From NCBI RefSeq assembly GCF_002591975.1, contig NZ_NVQE01000012.1:62001-126000 (forward strand): a stretch of 64,000 nt of DNA, in the 5' to 3' direction. The notes under the pieces were generated by a model. The model searched no databases. It was not told where the DNA came from and saw only the letters and a list, made by a program, of their open reading frames with translations. Numbering within the stretch: the first letter of the stretch is position 1; each line of letters opens with the position of its first letter. Shown here one piece after another: positions 1-8,856 of the stretch. The translations under genes and the position numbers were made by a program. Origin of the DNA: Mycobacterium neglectum (GTDB lineage Bacteria; Actinomycetota; Actinomycetes; Mycobacteriales; Mycobacteriaceae).

Positions 1-277
1 CCGCGACGGCGTTGTAGTTCGTCATCGCCGCTTGAGCGGCGCCGGTCATCCCGGCGCCATGCAGGTTGATCACCAGACCGGTCGGTTGCTCCAGTCCGGC
101 CGGAACGTGCACGAGGTAGTTGCGCTGCAGCCCCCCGAACGTCAATCCGTCGGGAAAGTCCCCAGCGGGTGCCGCCGACGCGTGCACACCGTTGAACGCG
201 AGGAAACCCAGAACCACTGCCACCAGCGCCGTCATGCGCCCGATCACCCGCAAATTCAACACCCCCGGTTGCGACAT
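1..277 (-). CDS. Secreted PHB-depolymerase/feruloyl-esterase-like alpha/beta hydrolase (5' part only)
   Basis: The first 92 codons of a minus-strand gene are visible; the rest lies left of the window. It starts at the ATG at 277-275. Residues 1-36 form a signal peptide: a short Arg-containing head, a hydrophobic core (ALVAVVLGFLAF) and an Ala-rich end. The mature part has FGGLQRNYLVHVPAG followed by LVINLHGAGM, the beta-strand and oxyanion-hole segment typical of the LpqC/polyhydroxybutyrate-depolymerase esterases. The catalytic serine, aspartate and histidine would lie outside the window, so the substrate cannot be judged. No lipobox cysteine is visible, so it is probably secreted rather than a lipoprotein. 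Confidence 0.7.
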   Translation of the reverse strand, partial: MSQPGVLNLRVIGRMTALVAVVLGFLAFNGVHASAAPAGDFPDGLTFGGLQRNYLVHVPAGLEQPTGLVINLHGAGMTGAAQAAMTNYNAVA

Positions 278-354
278 GACACCCGACCGTACGGATCGCC
301 ATTGCGGTTTCGCAACCAACCGAAGGATTCGCTGCTCAACCGTGGCAGGCTCGA

Positions 355-786
355 TCAACCGGCGAAAAACAGCTCGAGCTGGATGTTGTCGGGGTCGCGG
401 AACACGACCGTCGCAAAGGGAAACGGCTGGTCCCCGCCCCTGATGCCGGAGTGCTCGATGCCGAGTGCGTCGAGCCGGGACGTCCACGCCTCCAGGTCGC
501 TGCGTGACGCGACGTTCAGTGCGACGTGGTCCAGCCCCGTGCGGGCCTCGTCGAAGGGCCGCCCGTCGTTCCCGGTATTGGTGTGCAGACCGATCACGAC
601 ACCCGAGCGAGATTCGACGAGCAACTCGCCGTAGCCGGTGTCCTCCCGCCCGTAGTGCGGAAATTTCATCGGGACCCGGTCGGCGCCGAGCAGGCGCTGG
701 TACCAGGCCAGGCTGGCCTCGAGGTCGGTGACGGTGATGGAGAAATGGTGGATTCCGGTGACACCGGGGTTTCCCTGCTCGCTCAT
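355..786 (-). CDS. VOC-family (glyoxalase/bleomycin-resistance fold) protein
   Basis: A 143-residue single-domain vicinal-oxygen-chelate protein. The first half opens with GIHHFSITVTDLEAS (His13/14) and the second with LDHVALNV, the paired beta-alpha-beta-beta-beta modules of the fold. Glu138 near the end (IQLELFF) is in the usual last metal-ligand position, so a metal-dependent dioxygenase, lyase or isomerase is possible; the substrate is unknown. I chose the ATG at 786 because GGAG lies six bases before it. An in-frame ATG at 798 would add four residues. It is transcribed away from the sigma-factor gene. Confidence 0.75.
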   Translation of the reverse strand: MSEQGNPGVTGIHHFSITVTDLEASLAWYQRLLGADRVPMKFPHYGREDTGYGELLVESRSGVVIGLHTNTGNDGRPFDEARTGLDHVALNVASRSDLEAWTSRLDALGIEHSGIRGGDQPFPFATVVFRDPDNIQLELFFAG

Positions 787-829
787 GTCTGGCTCCATGT
801 CGATGGTCTATCAGGCCTGCTGTCGGCGG

Positions 830-855
830 GTTTCGGCAGGTCGATATTTGGGTAT
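830..855 (+). promoter_or_regulatory. SigF-type promoter of the sigma-factor gene
   Basis: GTTT at 830-833 and GGGTAT at 850-855 are separated by exactly 16 bases, which matches the mycobacterial sigma-F consensus GTTT-N15-17-GGGTAT. A transcript would start near 862, about 65 bases before the GTG at 927. This suggests that the sigma factor downstream is autoregulated or belongs to the SigF regulon. Confidence 0.8.
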
Positions 856-926
856 AGCCCCTGCCACGAGAGGTTCAGATCCGAGCCGCTGATTACCAAG
901 CGCAATCCGGATAGGGGCGTCCCATC

Positions 927-1730
927 GTGTCTGAATCAAATTCCGAGTACGGAGACCTCACCGAGATGTTTCGCCATTTGGCGACCCTCGAAGAAGGCTC
1001 CACTGCATACCGGCGACAACGTGACGAAATCATCGAGCGGGCACTGCCGCTCGCCAATCACATCGCCCGTCGATTCCGAAACCGCGGAGAGCCCATCGAG
1101 GATCTCGTCCAGGCCGCTCGGGTCGGCTTGGTCAACGCCGTCAACCGCTTTGATCCCGACAACGGCGCGGAGTTCCTTGCATTCGCCGTGCCGACGATGA
1201 TGGGAGAGGTTCGCCGTCATTTTCGTGACTACGGATGGGCGGTCAAAGTCCCCCGCCGCCTGAAAGACCTTCAGGGACAAATGGTCAAGGCCCGTGGCGC
1301 GTTGTCGCAGGACCTCAATCGCGCGCCGACCGCTTCGGAGATCGCCAAGTATCTCGACATCGACCGTGAATCGGTGGTCCAGGCGACCATCGCGAGCAGC
1401 AATTACTCCACGCTGTCCACCGACGTGCAAGCCGGTCCGGACACCGAATACCGGGGAATCGGCGACACTCTCGGCGATGTCGACCCCAACATCGACAAGG
1501 TGCTCGCTCTGGAGACCGTACGGCCGTTGATTGCCGCCCTGCCCGAACGCGAGCAGACCGTATTGACCCTGCGGTTCTTCGACAACATGACGCAGACGCA
1601 GATCGCCGCACGCATGGGCTACTCGCAGATGCACGTGTCGCGGCTCATCGCCAAAGCCCTTGGCACGCTACGCAACCAGGTTCGTGAGCCGGACGGGGTT
1701 GACTCGCGGGAACTCGCCGCCACCGCCTGA
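927..1730 (+). CDS. SigF/SigB-type alternative RNA polymerase sigma factor
   Basis: 267 residues of the group 3 sigma family used in general stress responses. Region 2 spans about 36-112 (IEDLVQAARVGLVNAV; FAVPTMMGEVRRHFRDYGW, the 2.3-2.4 helices that melt and read the -10 element). Region 3 is about 113-185. Region 4 is about 198-252 with the helix-turn-helix MTQTQIAARMGYSQMHVSRLI. The GTG start at 927 follows a textbook SigF promoter. The usual mycobacterial partner, an RsbW/UsfX anti-sigma gene, is not adjacent, so this looks like a stand-alone SigF paralogue. Its last 63 bases overlap the convergent hydrolase gene. Confidence 0.88.
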   Translation: MSESNSEYGDLTEMFRHLATLEEGSTAYRRQRDEIIERALPLANHIARRFRNRGEPIEDLVQAARVGLVNAVNRFDPDNGAEFLAFAVPTMMGEVRRHFRDYGWAVKVPRRLKDLQGQMVKARGALSQDLNRAPTASEIAKYLDIDRESVVQATIASSNYSTLSTDVQAGPDTEYRGIGDTLGDVDPNIDKVLALETVRPLIAALPEREQTVLTLRFFDNMTQTQIAARMGYSQMHVSRLIAKALGTLRNQVREPDGVDSRELAATA

Positions 1731-2672
1731 GGCTGCTTCGTGACGGCCCGTCGAGTGTCTTGATACCCGCGAACGCGCATCACGCGTAACAAGATCCGAC
1801 ACTCGGCCGCCATGCGATTCGATGAATTCGTCGAGGAGGTTCACCACGACGTCGGGGCTCTCGATCTGCGGCTGATGACCCGCACCGGGGATGACGCGCA
1901 GCAGGCTGCCCGGGAGTGCACTGTGCGCCGAATGAGCGTGGGCGACGGGGATGCACCGGTCTTGATCACCGAAGATGATCAACGTCGGCAGATCTGTCCG
2001 CAGCCGGTCCAGTGCGCATACCGCTTGGCCGCGGTGGTCGACGACCGAGCGCAGCGTTCGCAGGAACGCGGCCCTCGCCTCGCGGTCCGATAATGCGGCC
2101 TGCCCTTTGAGCGTCTCGCTGTACCTGCTGGTTTCACGACCCGAGGACAATGCCCGCTTACGGAGCGCGCTGCCGACTTTGACCGCGGGCCTGGATCCGA
2201 GTAGCTGCAGAGCCAATTCAGCGCCGGGCAGCGACATCATTCGCAGGAGCCGGCCCAGATCGGGGCCAAGCCCGCCGCTGCTGATCAGCACCAGCCGGCG
2301 GCAGTACTCCTTGTGCTGGTGGGCGAATTGCAGCGCAACCCCGCCGCCGAACGAGTGGCCAACCACGGTGACCTCGCGGATGTTCAAGGCGTCGAGGAAG
2401 TCACGCAGCCACACCGCGAACGCGCCCAGCGAGTAGTCACCCCGTGGCTTGTCGGACTGTCCATGACCGAGGAGATCAACGGCGATGACGCGATGGCGTG
2501 CCGCCAGCTTGTGCACCACGCCGCGCCAGCAGTCCGAGCTTCCGCCGATGCCGTGGATCAGCAACAACACGTCACCCGAGCCCTCGTCCAGGTAAGCCAC
2601 CCGGTTCCCGTGCAAGGTCAGCACGCGGAGCTCCGTCGTCGGCTCTGTGGCTGTCTCGCCTACTGCGCTCAT
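1668..2672 (-). CDS. Alpha/beta hydrolase
   Basis: 334 residues with a complete alpha/beta-hydrolase machinery: oxyanion motif HGIGG (40-44), nucleophile elbow GHSFGG with Ser107, acid Asp238 in FGDQDR and His266 in GAGHQ. The start is the ATG at 2672, preceded by a strong AGGAGG-type ribosome site. After the fold ends near residue 290 there is an Arg/Gly/Ser-rich tail of about 45 residues without family resemblance; it is encoded in the stretch overlapping the sigma-factor gene. Probably an esterase, lactonase or C-C hydrolase; the substrate is not evident. Confidence 0.8.
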   Translation of the reverse strand: MSAVGETATEPTTELRVLTLHGNRVAYLDEGSGDVLLLIHGIGGSSDCWRGVVHKLAARHRVIAVDLLGHGQSDKPRGDYSLGAFAVWLRDFLDALNIREVTVVGHSFGGGVALQFAHQHKEYCRRLVLISSGGLGPDLGRLLRMMSLPGAELALQLLGSRPAVKVGSALRKRALSSGRETSRYSETLKGQAALSDREARAAFLRTLRSVVDHRGQAVCALDRLRTDLPTLIIFGDQDRCIPVAHAHSAHSALPGSLLRVIPGAGHQPQIESPDVVVNLLDEFIESHGGRVSDLVTRDARSRVSRHSTGRHEAASGGGGEFPRVNPVRLTNLVA

Positions 2673-2794
2673 GGTCTCCTCCTTTCTTCGATGGGAGGAA
2701 CTCTGCGCATCGGCACTTGGAAGTTTCTTAACGCGCGTGTCAGACCTTCCGAAACTCAACAACCCGCCGATTGCAGTTGTGCGACGCTACGACG

Positions 2795-3757
2795 ATGACC
2801 GCCGGCACATGGAGCACCTGGGCGGTTCTCGCTGCTGTGACCACCGCGTTTTCGCTCGTGACCGCCTCCCCCGCCGCCAGCCAGGACTGCGGTGAACGGA
2901 CAGCCGCGTTCGCCGCGGCATTCGACGGCCTGCCCAAAGACCTGAGCGTTGTGCCCATCTGCTCCGCCGATATCGGTCCTGGCTTCGCCGACCCCAAACC
3001 CGCCGCTCAGTTCTCCACGCTGACCGCCGGGGAGATCACCGACACCAGCCTCGCGCCGGATGTCGTCGTACTCGATGTTCTCGTCGCCACGCTCGAAGAA
3101 GGCGGCGGCGAAGCCTTCGTCGACGGGTTGTTCACGCGGCTGGGCACCGACGCCCGCGGCGGAACGGTCATCGTCGACGGGAGGGTGGTGCAATACATCA
3201 ACGTGCCCGGCGGGCCTGCTGGCTATGCCTACGGTGCGGGCCCGACCGTCGTCATCGGTTACGTCAAAGCTCCGCCTGGGCCGCCTTCGAGCAACTACGG
3301 CGCGATGGCCGCGCGAACGGCCTACACCCACGTTCTCGCGATCGCCACCGGCACTCCCCTGCCCGACATCCCGCCCCCGGAAAACGGTCTCGACCAGTGG
3401 CCGCTCGCGCGCGGTCGCTTCACCACGCCGACCGATCCTGGCTGGATCTACTTCCGAACCCCGCTGGAAAAGGATGGCGTCTACTCCTACTTCTGCGGAA
3501 TCGCACCGGGCGGCACCCTGGCCGGGTGCGATTTCGTGCCCGCGAGTGCGCCCGAAGGAACCAACCAGACCATCATCGACTCGACCGGCGCTCGCTACGT
3601 CCACTCCGACACACCGACATTCACGCGCGACGTCGACGCCCTGCCTGCCGGTGAACGACTCGAGATCGGACCTGCCGCATGCGGTTCGACGTACCAGGGT
3701 GCTGTCACCTGCCGAATCGGTGACCACAAATTCGGCACCAACGGCTACCTCGAGTAA
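2795..3757 (+). CDS. Secreted protein of unknown function
   Basis: 320 residues. Residues 1-28 form a Sec signal peptide (hydrophobic core VLAAVTTAFSLVTA, probable cleavage after SPAAS). The mature protein is rich in Pro/Gly/Thr and has several cysteines (in SQDCGE, FCGIA, AGCDF, AACGS and VTCRIG) that could form disulfides outside the cell. I do not recognise a catalytic motif; it resembles mycobacterial secreted conserved hypotheticals. I chose the ATG at 2795 because the signal peptide begins there; an upstream in-frame start at 2771 would only add residues in front of it. It is divergent from the hydrolase gene ending the sigma-factor pair. Confidence 0.72.
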   Translation: MTAGTWSTWAVLAAVTTAFSLVTASPAASQDCGERTAAFAAAFDGLPKDLSVVPICSADIGPGFADPKPAAQFSTLTAGEITDTSLAPDVVVLDVLVATLEEGGGEAFVDGLFTRLGTDARGGTVIVDGRVVQYINVPGGPAGYAYGAGPTVVIGYVKAPPGPPSSNYGAMAARTAYTHVLAIATGTPLPDIPPPENGLDQWPLARGRFTTPTDPGWIYFRTPLEKDGVYSYFCGIAPGGTLAGCDFVPASAPEGTNQTIIDSTGARYVHSDTPTFTRDVDALPAGERLEIGPAACGSTYQGAVTCRIGDHKFGTNGYLE

Positions 3758-3810
3758 CGGGTTTCGGAGATGTCGACGCGGATCGGAGGTATTCACGTTA
3801 AGAACACAGG

Positions 3811-4683
3811 GTGACTTCGGCTCCTGAGGCATTCACCACGGCCGGCGACGGCGGCGTTCGGATCGTCGGTGACCGCATCGGCGATCCGCACGCACCCGCA
3901 GTCGTGTTCCTGCACGGTGGTGGTCAGACCCGCCGATCCTGGGGTCGTGCCGCCGCGGCGGTGGCCGAGCGTGGGTGGCAGGCGATCACCCTCGACTTCC
4001 GCGGCCATGGCGAGTCCGACTGGTCCGACGACGGGGACTATCGCGTCGCCTCCTTCGCTCGCGATGTGCTCGAGGTGCTGCGTGATCTTCCCCCGAAACC
4101 GGTGTTGGTCGGCGCCTCGCTTGGAGGCTTCACGTCGATGCTGCTCGAAGGCGAACTCGCACCGGGCACGGCACGCGCCGTCGTGCTCGTCGACATCGTG
4201 CCCGACATGGATCAGTCCGGCGCATCCCGAATCCACGACTTCATGTACGACCGTATGCAGACCGGATTCGACTCACTGGACGAAGTCGCCGACATGATCC
4301 AGGAGTACAACCCGCACCGTCCGCGACCCACCGACCTGGACGGCCTCCGAACGAACCTGCGTCACCGGAACGGGCGGTGGTACTGGCACTGGGATCCGAA
4401 GTTCATCGACGGCACATCGGCACTCCCGCCGATCGAGGTGACCGAAGTCGACCGCATGCACGGCGCGGTCCAAAGCATCGTCGACACCGGCGTGCCCATG
4501 CTGCTGGTGCGCGGGCAGATGAGCGACCTCGTCACGCAAGAACGGGCCGACGCGTTCCTCGCCAGGTTTCCCGCGGTGGACTTCGTCGATGTCGGCGGCG
4601 CCGGGCATATGGTCGCCGGAGATCGCAACGACCTCTTCGCCGGTGCGGTCGTGAACTTTCTCGACCGGCACGCCGGCGGTTGA
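3811..4683 (+). CDS. Alpha/beta hydrolase (epoxide-hydrolase/peroxidase-like)
   Basis: 290 residues. HGGG (35-38) forms the oxyanion hole, GASLGG holds the probable nucleophile Ser103, and His266 (GAGHMV) closes the triad. A serine nucleophile argues for an esterase, lactonase or perhydrolase rather than a true epoxide hydrolase, which uses aspartate. The start is the GTG at 3811. The gene ends ten bases before the stop of the convergent mmpL gene. Function beyond the fold is not evident. Confidence 0.78.
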   Translation: MTSAPEAFTTAGDGGVRIVGDRIGDPHAPAVVFLHGGGQTRRSWGRAAAAVAERGWQAITLDFRGHGESDWSDDGDYRVASFARDVLEVLRDLPPKPVLVGASLGGFTSMLLEGELAPGTARAVVLVDIVPDMDQSGASRIHDFMYDRMQTGFDSLDEVADMIQEYNPHRPRPTDLDGLRTNLRHRNGRWYWHWDPKFIDGTSALPPIEVTEVDRMHGAVQSIVDTGVPMLLVRGQMSDLVTQERADAFLARFPAVDFVDVGGAGHMVAGDRNDLFAGAVVNFLDRHAGG

Positions 4684-4693
4684 ACGAAGGCCG

Positions 4694-7549
4694 TCAGGAC
4701 CGCAGGCTGGATTCGCGATCGCCGAAGATGCCCTGCATCCGCCGCCTCGATGCAGGCGTCTGCGGCAGTTGGGGCCACCAGAACCATCGCCCCAGCAGCG
4801 CGGCGATCGACGGCGTCATGAACGATCGCACGATCAGGGTGTCGAAGAGCAGTCCCAGCGCGATGGTGCTACCGACCTGCGCGATGCTCAGTAGGTCACC
4901 AAATATGAAGGACGCCATCGTGGCGGCGAACACCAGGCCAGCCGAGGTCACCACCGAACCGGACCCCGCCATCGCCCTGATGATGGCCGTCTTGAGCCCG
5001 TGATGGAGCTCCTCTTTGAACCTGGATACGAGCAGCAGGTTGTAGTCGGAACCGACTGCCAGCAATAGGATCACGGACATCACCAGCACGATCCAGTGCA
5101 AACGGATACCGAGCAGGTGTTGCCAGACGAGCACCGAAAGCCCGAAAGATGTACCGAGAGAAAGCAGAACCGTGCCGACGATCACCGCCGATGCCACGAC
5201 GCTTCGCGTGATGAGGAGCATGATGATGAAAATGAGTGCTGTTGCCGACATTCCGGCGATCAACAGGTCATAGCTCGACCCGTCTCGCATGTCTTTATAG
5301 GTGGCTGCGGTGCCGCCGAGGAAGATGGTGGAGCCTTCGAGCGGTGTGCCCTTGATGGCTTCCTTGGCCGCCTGCTTGATCGCGTCGATGCGCGAAATGC
5401 CCTCAGGGGTGGCCGGATCGCCGTCATGCTCGATGATGAAGCGCACCGACTTGCCGTCGGGTGAGATGAAGTTCTTGATGCCGCGTTTGAAGTCCTCGTT
5501 CTCGAAAACCTCGGGCGGCAGATAGAACGAGTCGTCGTTCATCGAGTCGTCGAATGCGTCGCCCATGGCAGACGAATTCTCTTGCTGCGCCGCCTGCTGA
5601 TCCTGCATGCCCTTCTGGGTGGCATGCATCGTCAACATCATCGCCTTCATCGTCTTCATCGTCTGGATCTGCGCGGGCATCAGCGCAACCAGCTGCGGCA
5701 TCAGCGAATCGAGATGCTCCAGATCGGGCAACAGCTGCTGAATGTCGGTGGTCATGATGTCGACGCCGTCGAGGGTGTCGAAGACCGAACGGATCGACCA
5801 GCAGACCGGGATGTTGTAGCAATGCGGTTCCCAGTAGAGATAATTTCTCATCGGCCGGAAGAAGTCGTCGAAATTGGCGATACCGTCACGCAACTCGGCG
5901 ATGTCGACGGTCATGTTCCTGGTCTTGGCGACCATGCTGTGGGTGACGTCGGCCATCTGTTTGGTCAATTCCGACATCTGCGTGAGCGTGTCGATCGTCG
6001 TCTGCATCTCGTCGGCCTGAACCAGCATGTCGGCCATGCGGTCCTGGTTGTACTTCTCATTCAGCTGGCTCGTGGTGCCCTGCATACCGAGCAGAAACGG
6101 AATCGTGGTGTGCTCGATGGGCTTTCCGTCGGGACGGGTGATCGTCTGCACCCGCGCGATGCCGGGCACCCGGAAGATCGCCTTGGCGATCTTGTCGATC
6201 ACCAGGAAATCCGCCGAGTTGCGCAGGTCATGATCGCTTTGCACCATCATCAGCTCGGGGTTCATCCTGGCGCTGTCGAAATGCCGGTCGGCGACGGCGT
6301 ATCCGATATTGGCCGGGGTGTCCTCGGGCATGAAGTGGCGTCCGTCGTAGTCGGTCTTGTAGCCGGGCAGCGCCAGCAGTCCGATCAGCGAGAGCGCACA
6401 CGTGGCCACGAGAATCGGGCCCGGCCACCGCACGACGACCACACCGATCCGCCGCCACCCGCGGGAGTTGATGGCGCGTTTCGGTTCGAGCAGCCCGAAT
6501 CGGCTACCGATGACGATGACGGCCGGGCCGAGCGTCAGCGCGGCGAGGACAGCGACGAGTATGCCCACCGCGCAGGGCACGGCCATGGTCTGGAACCACG
6601 GCAGGCGGGTGAATTTGAGGCACAGCAGGGCGCCGGCGATGGTGAGGCCCGAACCGAGCACCACGTGCGCGGTGCCGTGAAACATGGTGTAGTACGCGGT
6701 TTCGGGGTCTTCGCCGTCGCCCCGCGCCTCTTGGTACCGCCCGATCAGGAAAATCGCATAGTCGGTGCCCGCGGCGATGGCGATGAGCGTCAGCAGGCTG
6801 GTCGCGAACGTCGACAACCCGATGACGCCCGAGTTCCCGAGGAACGCGACGATGCCCCGGGCGGCGCCCAGCTCGACGAACACCATCAGCAATATCAAGA
6901 TCGTCGTGACGGCGGAGCGGTAGACGATCAGCAGCATCACGAAGATGACGACGAGCGTGACAAGCGTGGCCTTGGCCGCGCCCTTGTCGCCGGCGACGCG
7001 CTGGTCGGAGCTCAGCGCCGCGCCCCCGGTGACGTAGGACTTCACGCCTGGCGGCGCTGGTGTCTTCTCGATGATGTCGCGTACGGCGGCGATGGACTCG
7101 TTGGCCCGCGTCTCACCCATGTTTCCGCGCAGATACAGCTGAACGTAGGCCGACTTGCCGTCGCTGCTCTGTGCGCCTGCGGCAGTCAGCGGATCGCTCC
7201 AGAAGTCAGCGATGTGCTCTATGTGTTCTGGGTCTGCCTCGAACGCCTTGATCAAGTCGTCGTAATAGTGATGCGCCTCGTCGCCGAGGGGCTGGTCTCC
7301 TTCGAGGATGACCATCGCGTTGCTGTCGGAGTCGAATTCCTCGAAGTTCGCACCGATGCGCTGCATGGCGACGAAGGCCGGCGCGTCGTGTGCGTTCATC
7401 GAGACGGCTTGGGCCTCGCCCACCTTCTCCAACGAGGGAACGAAGACGGTCGTGATGACGGTCAGAACCATCCAGCCCAGCACAATGGGCACGGCGAGCA
7501 CGCGAATCGCGTGGGCGATCTTCGATCGCTCCGTGGATACAGAACTCAC
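4694..7549 (-). CDS. MmpL-family RND lipid transporter, without an adjacent MmpS
   Basis: 951 residues, the usual length of MmpL4/MmpL5-type proteins. Two repeats each carry transmembrane bundles. The proton-relay Asp-Tyr pairs appear as GTDYAIF in the first bundle and GSDYNLL in the second. A large periplasmic domain with the CYNIPVC disulfide segment and a coiled-coil stretch lies between them. MmpL proteins export lipids, siderophores or drugs across the inner membrane. The start is the GTG at 7549. No mmpS gene is next to it, unlike the second MmpL at 47085-49994. The substrate cannot be predicted from sequence. Confidence 0.9.
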   Translation of the reverse strand: MSSVSTERSKIAHAIRVLAVPIVLGWMVLTVITTVFVPSLEKVGEAQAVSMNAHDAPAFVAMQRIGANFEEFDSDSNAMVILEGDQPLGDEAHHYYDDLIKAFEADPEHIEHIADFWSDPLTAAGAQSSDGKSAYVQLYLRGNMGETRANESIAAVRDIIEKTPAPPGVKSYVTGGAALSSDQRVAGDKGAAKATLVTLVVIFVMLLIVYRSAVTTILILLMVFVELGAARGIVAFLGNSGVIGLSTFATSLLTLIAIAAGTDYAIFLIGRYQEARGDGEDPETAYYTMFHGTAHVVLGSGLTIAGALLCLKFTRLPWFQTMAVPCAVGILVAVLAALTLGPAVIVIGSRFGLLEPKRAINSRGWRRIGVVVVRWPGPILVATCALSLIGLLALPGYKTDYDGRHFMPEDTPANIGYAVADRHFDSARMNPELMMVQSDHDLRNSADFLVIDKIAKAIFRVPGIARVQTITRPDGKPIEHTTIPFLLGMQGTTSQLNEKYNQDRMADMLVQADEMQTTIDTLTQMSELTKQMADVTHSMVAKTRNMTVDIAELRDGIANFDDFFRPMRNYLYWEPHCYNIPVCWSIRSVFDTLDGVDIMTTDIQQLLPDLEHLDSLMPQLVALMPAQIQTMKTMKAMMLTMHATQKGMQDQQAAQQENSSAMGDAFDDSMNDDSFYLPPEVFENEDFKRGIKNFISPDGKSVRFIIEHDGDPATPEGISRIDAIKQAAKEAIKGTPLEGSTIFLGGTAATYKDMRDGSSYDLLIAGMSATALIFIIMLLITRSVVASAVIVGTVLLSLGTSFGLSVLVWQHLLGIRLHWIVLVMSVILLLAVGSDYNLLLVSRFKEELHHGLKTAIIRAMAGSGSVVTSAGLVFAATMASFIFGDLLSIAQVGSTIALGLLFDTLIVRSFMTPSIAALLGRWFWWPQLPQTPASRRRMQGIFGDRESSLRS

Positions 7550-7623
7550 AGTTGGACTACCGGCCCCTCAACCCCGGCCCACAAGAAGCCGTGCGCGTTA
7601 CACCATCCGCACCGCGCGTCATA

Positions 7624-7653
7624 TATGTAGCCAGTCAAACTGTCGCCTGTCAA
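7624..7653 (-). promoter_or_regulatory. SigA-like promoter of the solo mmpL
   Basis: Read on the minus strand, TTGACA (7653-7648) and TACATA (7629-7624) are separated by 18 bases. The start codon of mmpL is 75 bases downstream. The -35 is perfect and the -10 fits TANNNT loosely. Confidence 0.5.
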
Positions 7654-7730
7654 TTGCTGAGCCGCAGGTCTGACAGCGTTTACACAGCATGTCCACAGCC
7701 GAGGGCATATGCAGACGGATTGCACTTTGT

Positions 7731-7798
7731 TGGGATCGGTAGCCATTCGGGCTCGATGTACTCACCGCAGTGACGACGCCAAACCGGCGTCGCATGAC
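7731..7798 (+). promoter_or_regulatory. Conserved promoter/leader element, copy 1
   Basis: This stretch shares a fixed layout with 26563-26632: TGGGATCGGTAG, then 13 variable bases, then ATGTACTCA, then a short GC hairpin (7774-7780 with 7586-style pairing to 7786-7792) followed by CATGAC. In both places it lies just before the ribosome site of a membrane-protein gene. The hairpin arms differ between copies but still pair (GACGCC/GGCGTC here, GGCGCC/GGCGCC there). It may be a promoter for an alternative sigma factor plus an RNA hairpin; I do not recognise it as a known riboswitch. Confidence 0.5.
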
Positions 7799-7814
7799 CT
7801 AAGGAATGCCTGCA

Positions 7815-8078
7815 ATGAACATCGTCCCCGCCCGCATCCAGGAGCAGATCAGCCAGGTCGATCGCACATACAGCCTCGTTATCGGGATCAGCGCAGGCAT
7901 CGCCGCGCTGTGGTCCATCTACCAGGTGTTCTGGCTGTTCTACACCGCCGCGACGTTCTCCAGCGTGGGCTGGTCGCCGGTTTCGCTGGTCTTCCCACTC
8001 CTGCTGTGGGGCACGTTCTCGGTCGGCGCCGGATTTGTGTCGGCTGCGTTCCTGCTCCGGTATGCGAAGCAACCCTGA
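7815..8078 (+). CDS. Small two-helix membrane protein
   Basis: 87 residues, unrecognised. A short amphipathic head (QEQISQVDRTY) is followed by two hydrophobic segments at about 20-45 (LVIGISAGIAALWSIYQVFWLFY) and 55-80 (VSLVFPLLLWGTFSVGAGFVSAAFLL). I chose the ATG at 7815, nine bases after AAGGA; an ATG at 7806 overlaps that site. The gene lies between the conserved leader element and a strong terminator, so it appears to be transcribed alone. Confidence 0.65.
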   Translation: MNIVPARIQEQISQVDRTYSLVIGISAGIAALWSIYQVFWLFYTAATFSSVGWSPVSLVFPLLLWGTFSVGAGFVSAAFLLRYAKQP

Positions 8079-8094
8079 CCCTCGAAATCACCCA

Positions 8095-8124
8095 AAGGGG
8101 CCGCAGACACGTGCGGCCCCTTTT
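8095..8124 (+). terminator. Rho-independent terminator
   Basis: GGGGCCGC (8097-8104) pairs perfectly with GCGGCCCC (8113-8120) around an 8-base loop and is followed by TTTT. It ends the transcript of the small membrane protein. Confidence 0.85.
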
Positions 8125-8198
8125 CGTGCACGTCGACCGCGGATTCGAGCCGAGCTCGAACGTCCCCTTTGCGACCAAACGCACCCTAAGCTCTATCC

Positions 8199-8840
8199 GT
8201 GCGCAACGCATTCCATCAGCAGCTCGACGATCTGATCGTCGGCATCGCCGACATGTGCGGCTCGGCCGGTCAGGCCATGGAATCCGCGACCCAGGCCCTA
8301 CTGCAGGCCGATCTGCTGCTCGCCGAACAGGTGATCACCGACCACGACGTCATCCTGCAACAGGCGAGGAAGACCGAGGAGCAGGCGCTGACCGTCCTCG
8401 CGTTGCAAGCCCCCGTTGCCGGCGACCTACGCGCAGTCGTCAGCGCGCTGAAAAACATCGCCGATGTCGACCGGATGGCCGCACTGGCCCTGCACGTCGC
8501 CAAGTTGACCCGCAGGCGTCATCCGGCAAAAGTGCTGCCGGAGGAAGTCAACGGCTACTTCACCGAAATGGGCCGTATCGCCGTCGATATGGGAAGCAAC
8601 GTCAAGCAGGTCGTTCTGTCCAAGGACACCCACCGCGCAGAGCAACTGGCGGATGACGACGACGATATGGACAACCTCCACCGCCACCTGTTCTCAGTAC
8701 TGATGGACAGGGAGTGGAAACACGGTGTGGCGGCTGCCGTCGACGTGACCCTGCTGGGCCGCTATTACGAGCGTTTCGCCGACCACGCCGTCGAGATCGG
8801 CCGCCGGGTCATCTTCTCGGCCACCGGAGAATCCGTCTGA
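8199..8840 (+). CDS. phoU: PhoU-family phosphate-uptake regulator
   Basis: 213 residues with the double three-helix-bundle organisation of PhoU. The first repeat has [25 protein letters not shown] and the second [44 protein letters not shown], which includes the family's metal-binding ExxD-type motif near YYERFADHA. PhoU/PhoY proteins relay phosphate status from the Pst transporter to the SenX3/PhoR-type kinase and repress the Pho regulon. No pst or kinase genes lie nearby, so this is an unlinked copy. The start is the GTG at 8199 with no clear ribosome site, so a leaderless message is possible. Confidence 0.85.
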   Translation: MRNAFHQQLDDLIVGIADMCGSAGQAMESATQALLQADLLLAEQVITDHDVILQQARKTEEQALTVLALQAPVAGDLRAVVSALKNIADVDRMAALALHVAKLTRRRHPAKVLPEEVNGYFTEMGRIAVDMGSNVKQVVLSKDTHRAEQLADDDDDMDNLHRHLFSVLMDREWKHGVAAAVDVTLLGRYYERFADHAVEIGRRVIFSATGESV

Positions 8841-8856
8841 CAGCCCGGCGTACGCG

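Noticed and set aside
5582..7630. Long plus-strand open frame of 682 codons
   Set aside because: It lies opposite the mmpL gene, has His/Asp/Arg-rich composition without motifs, and is the usual high-GC shadow of a well-recognised protein.
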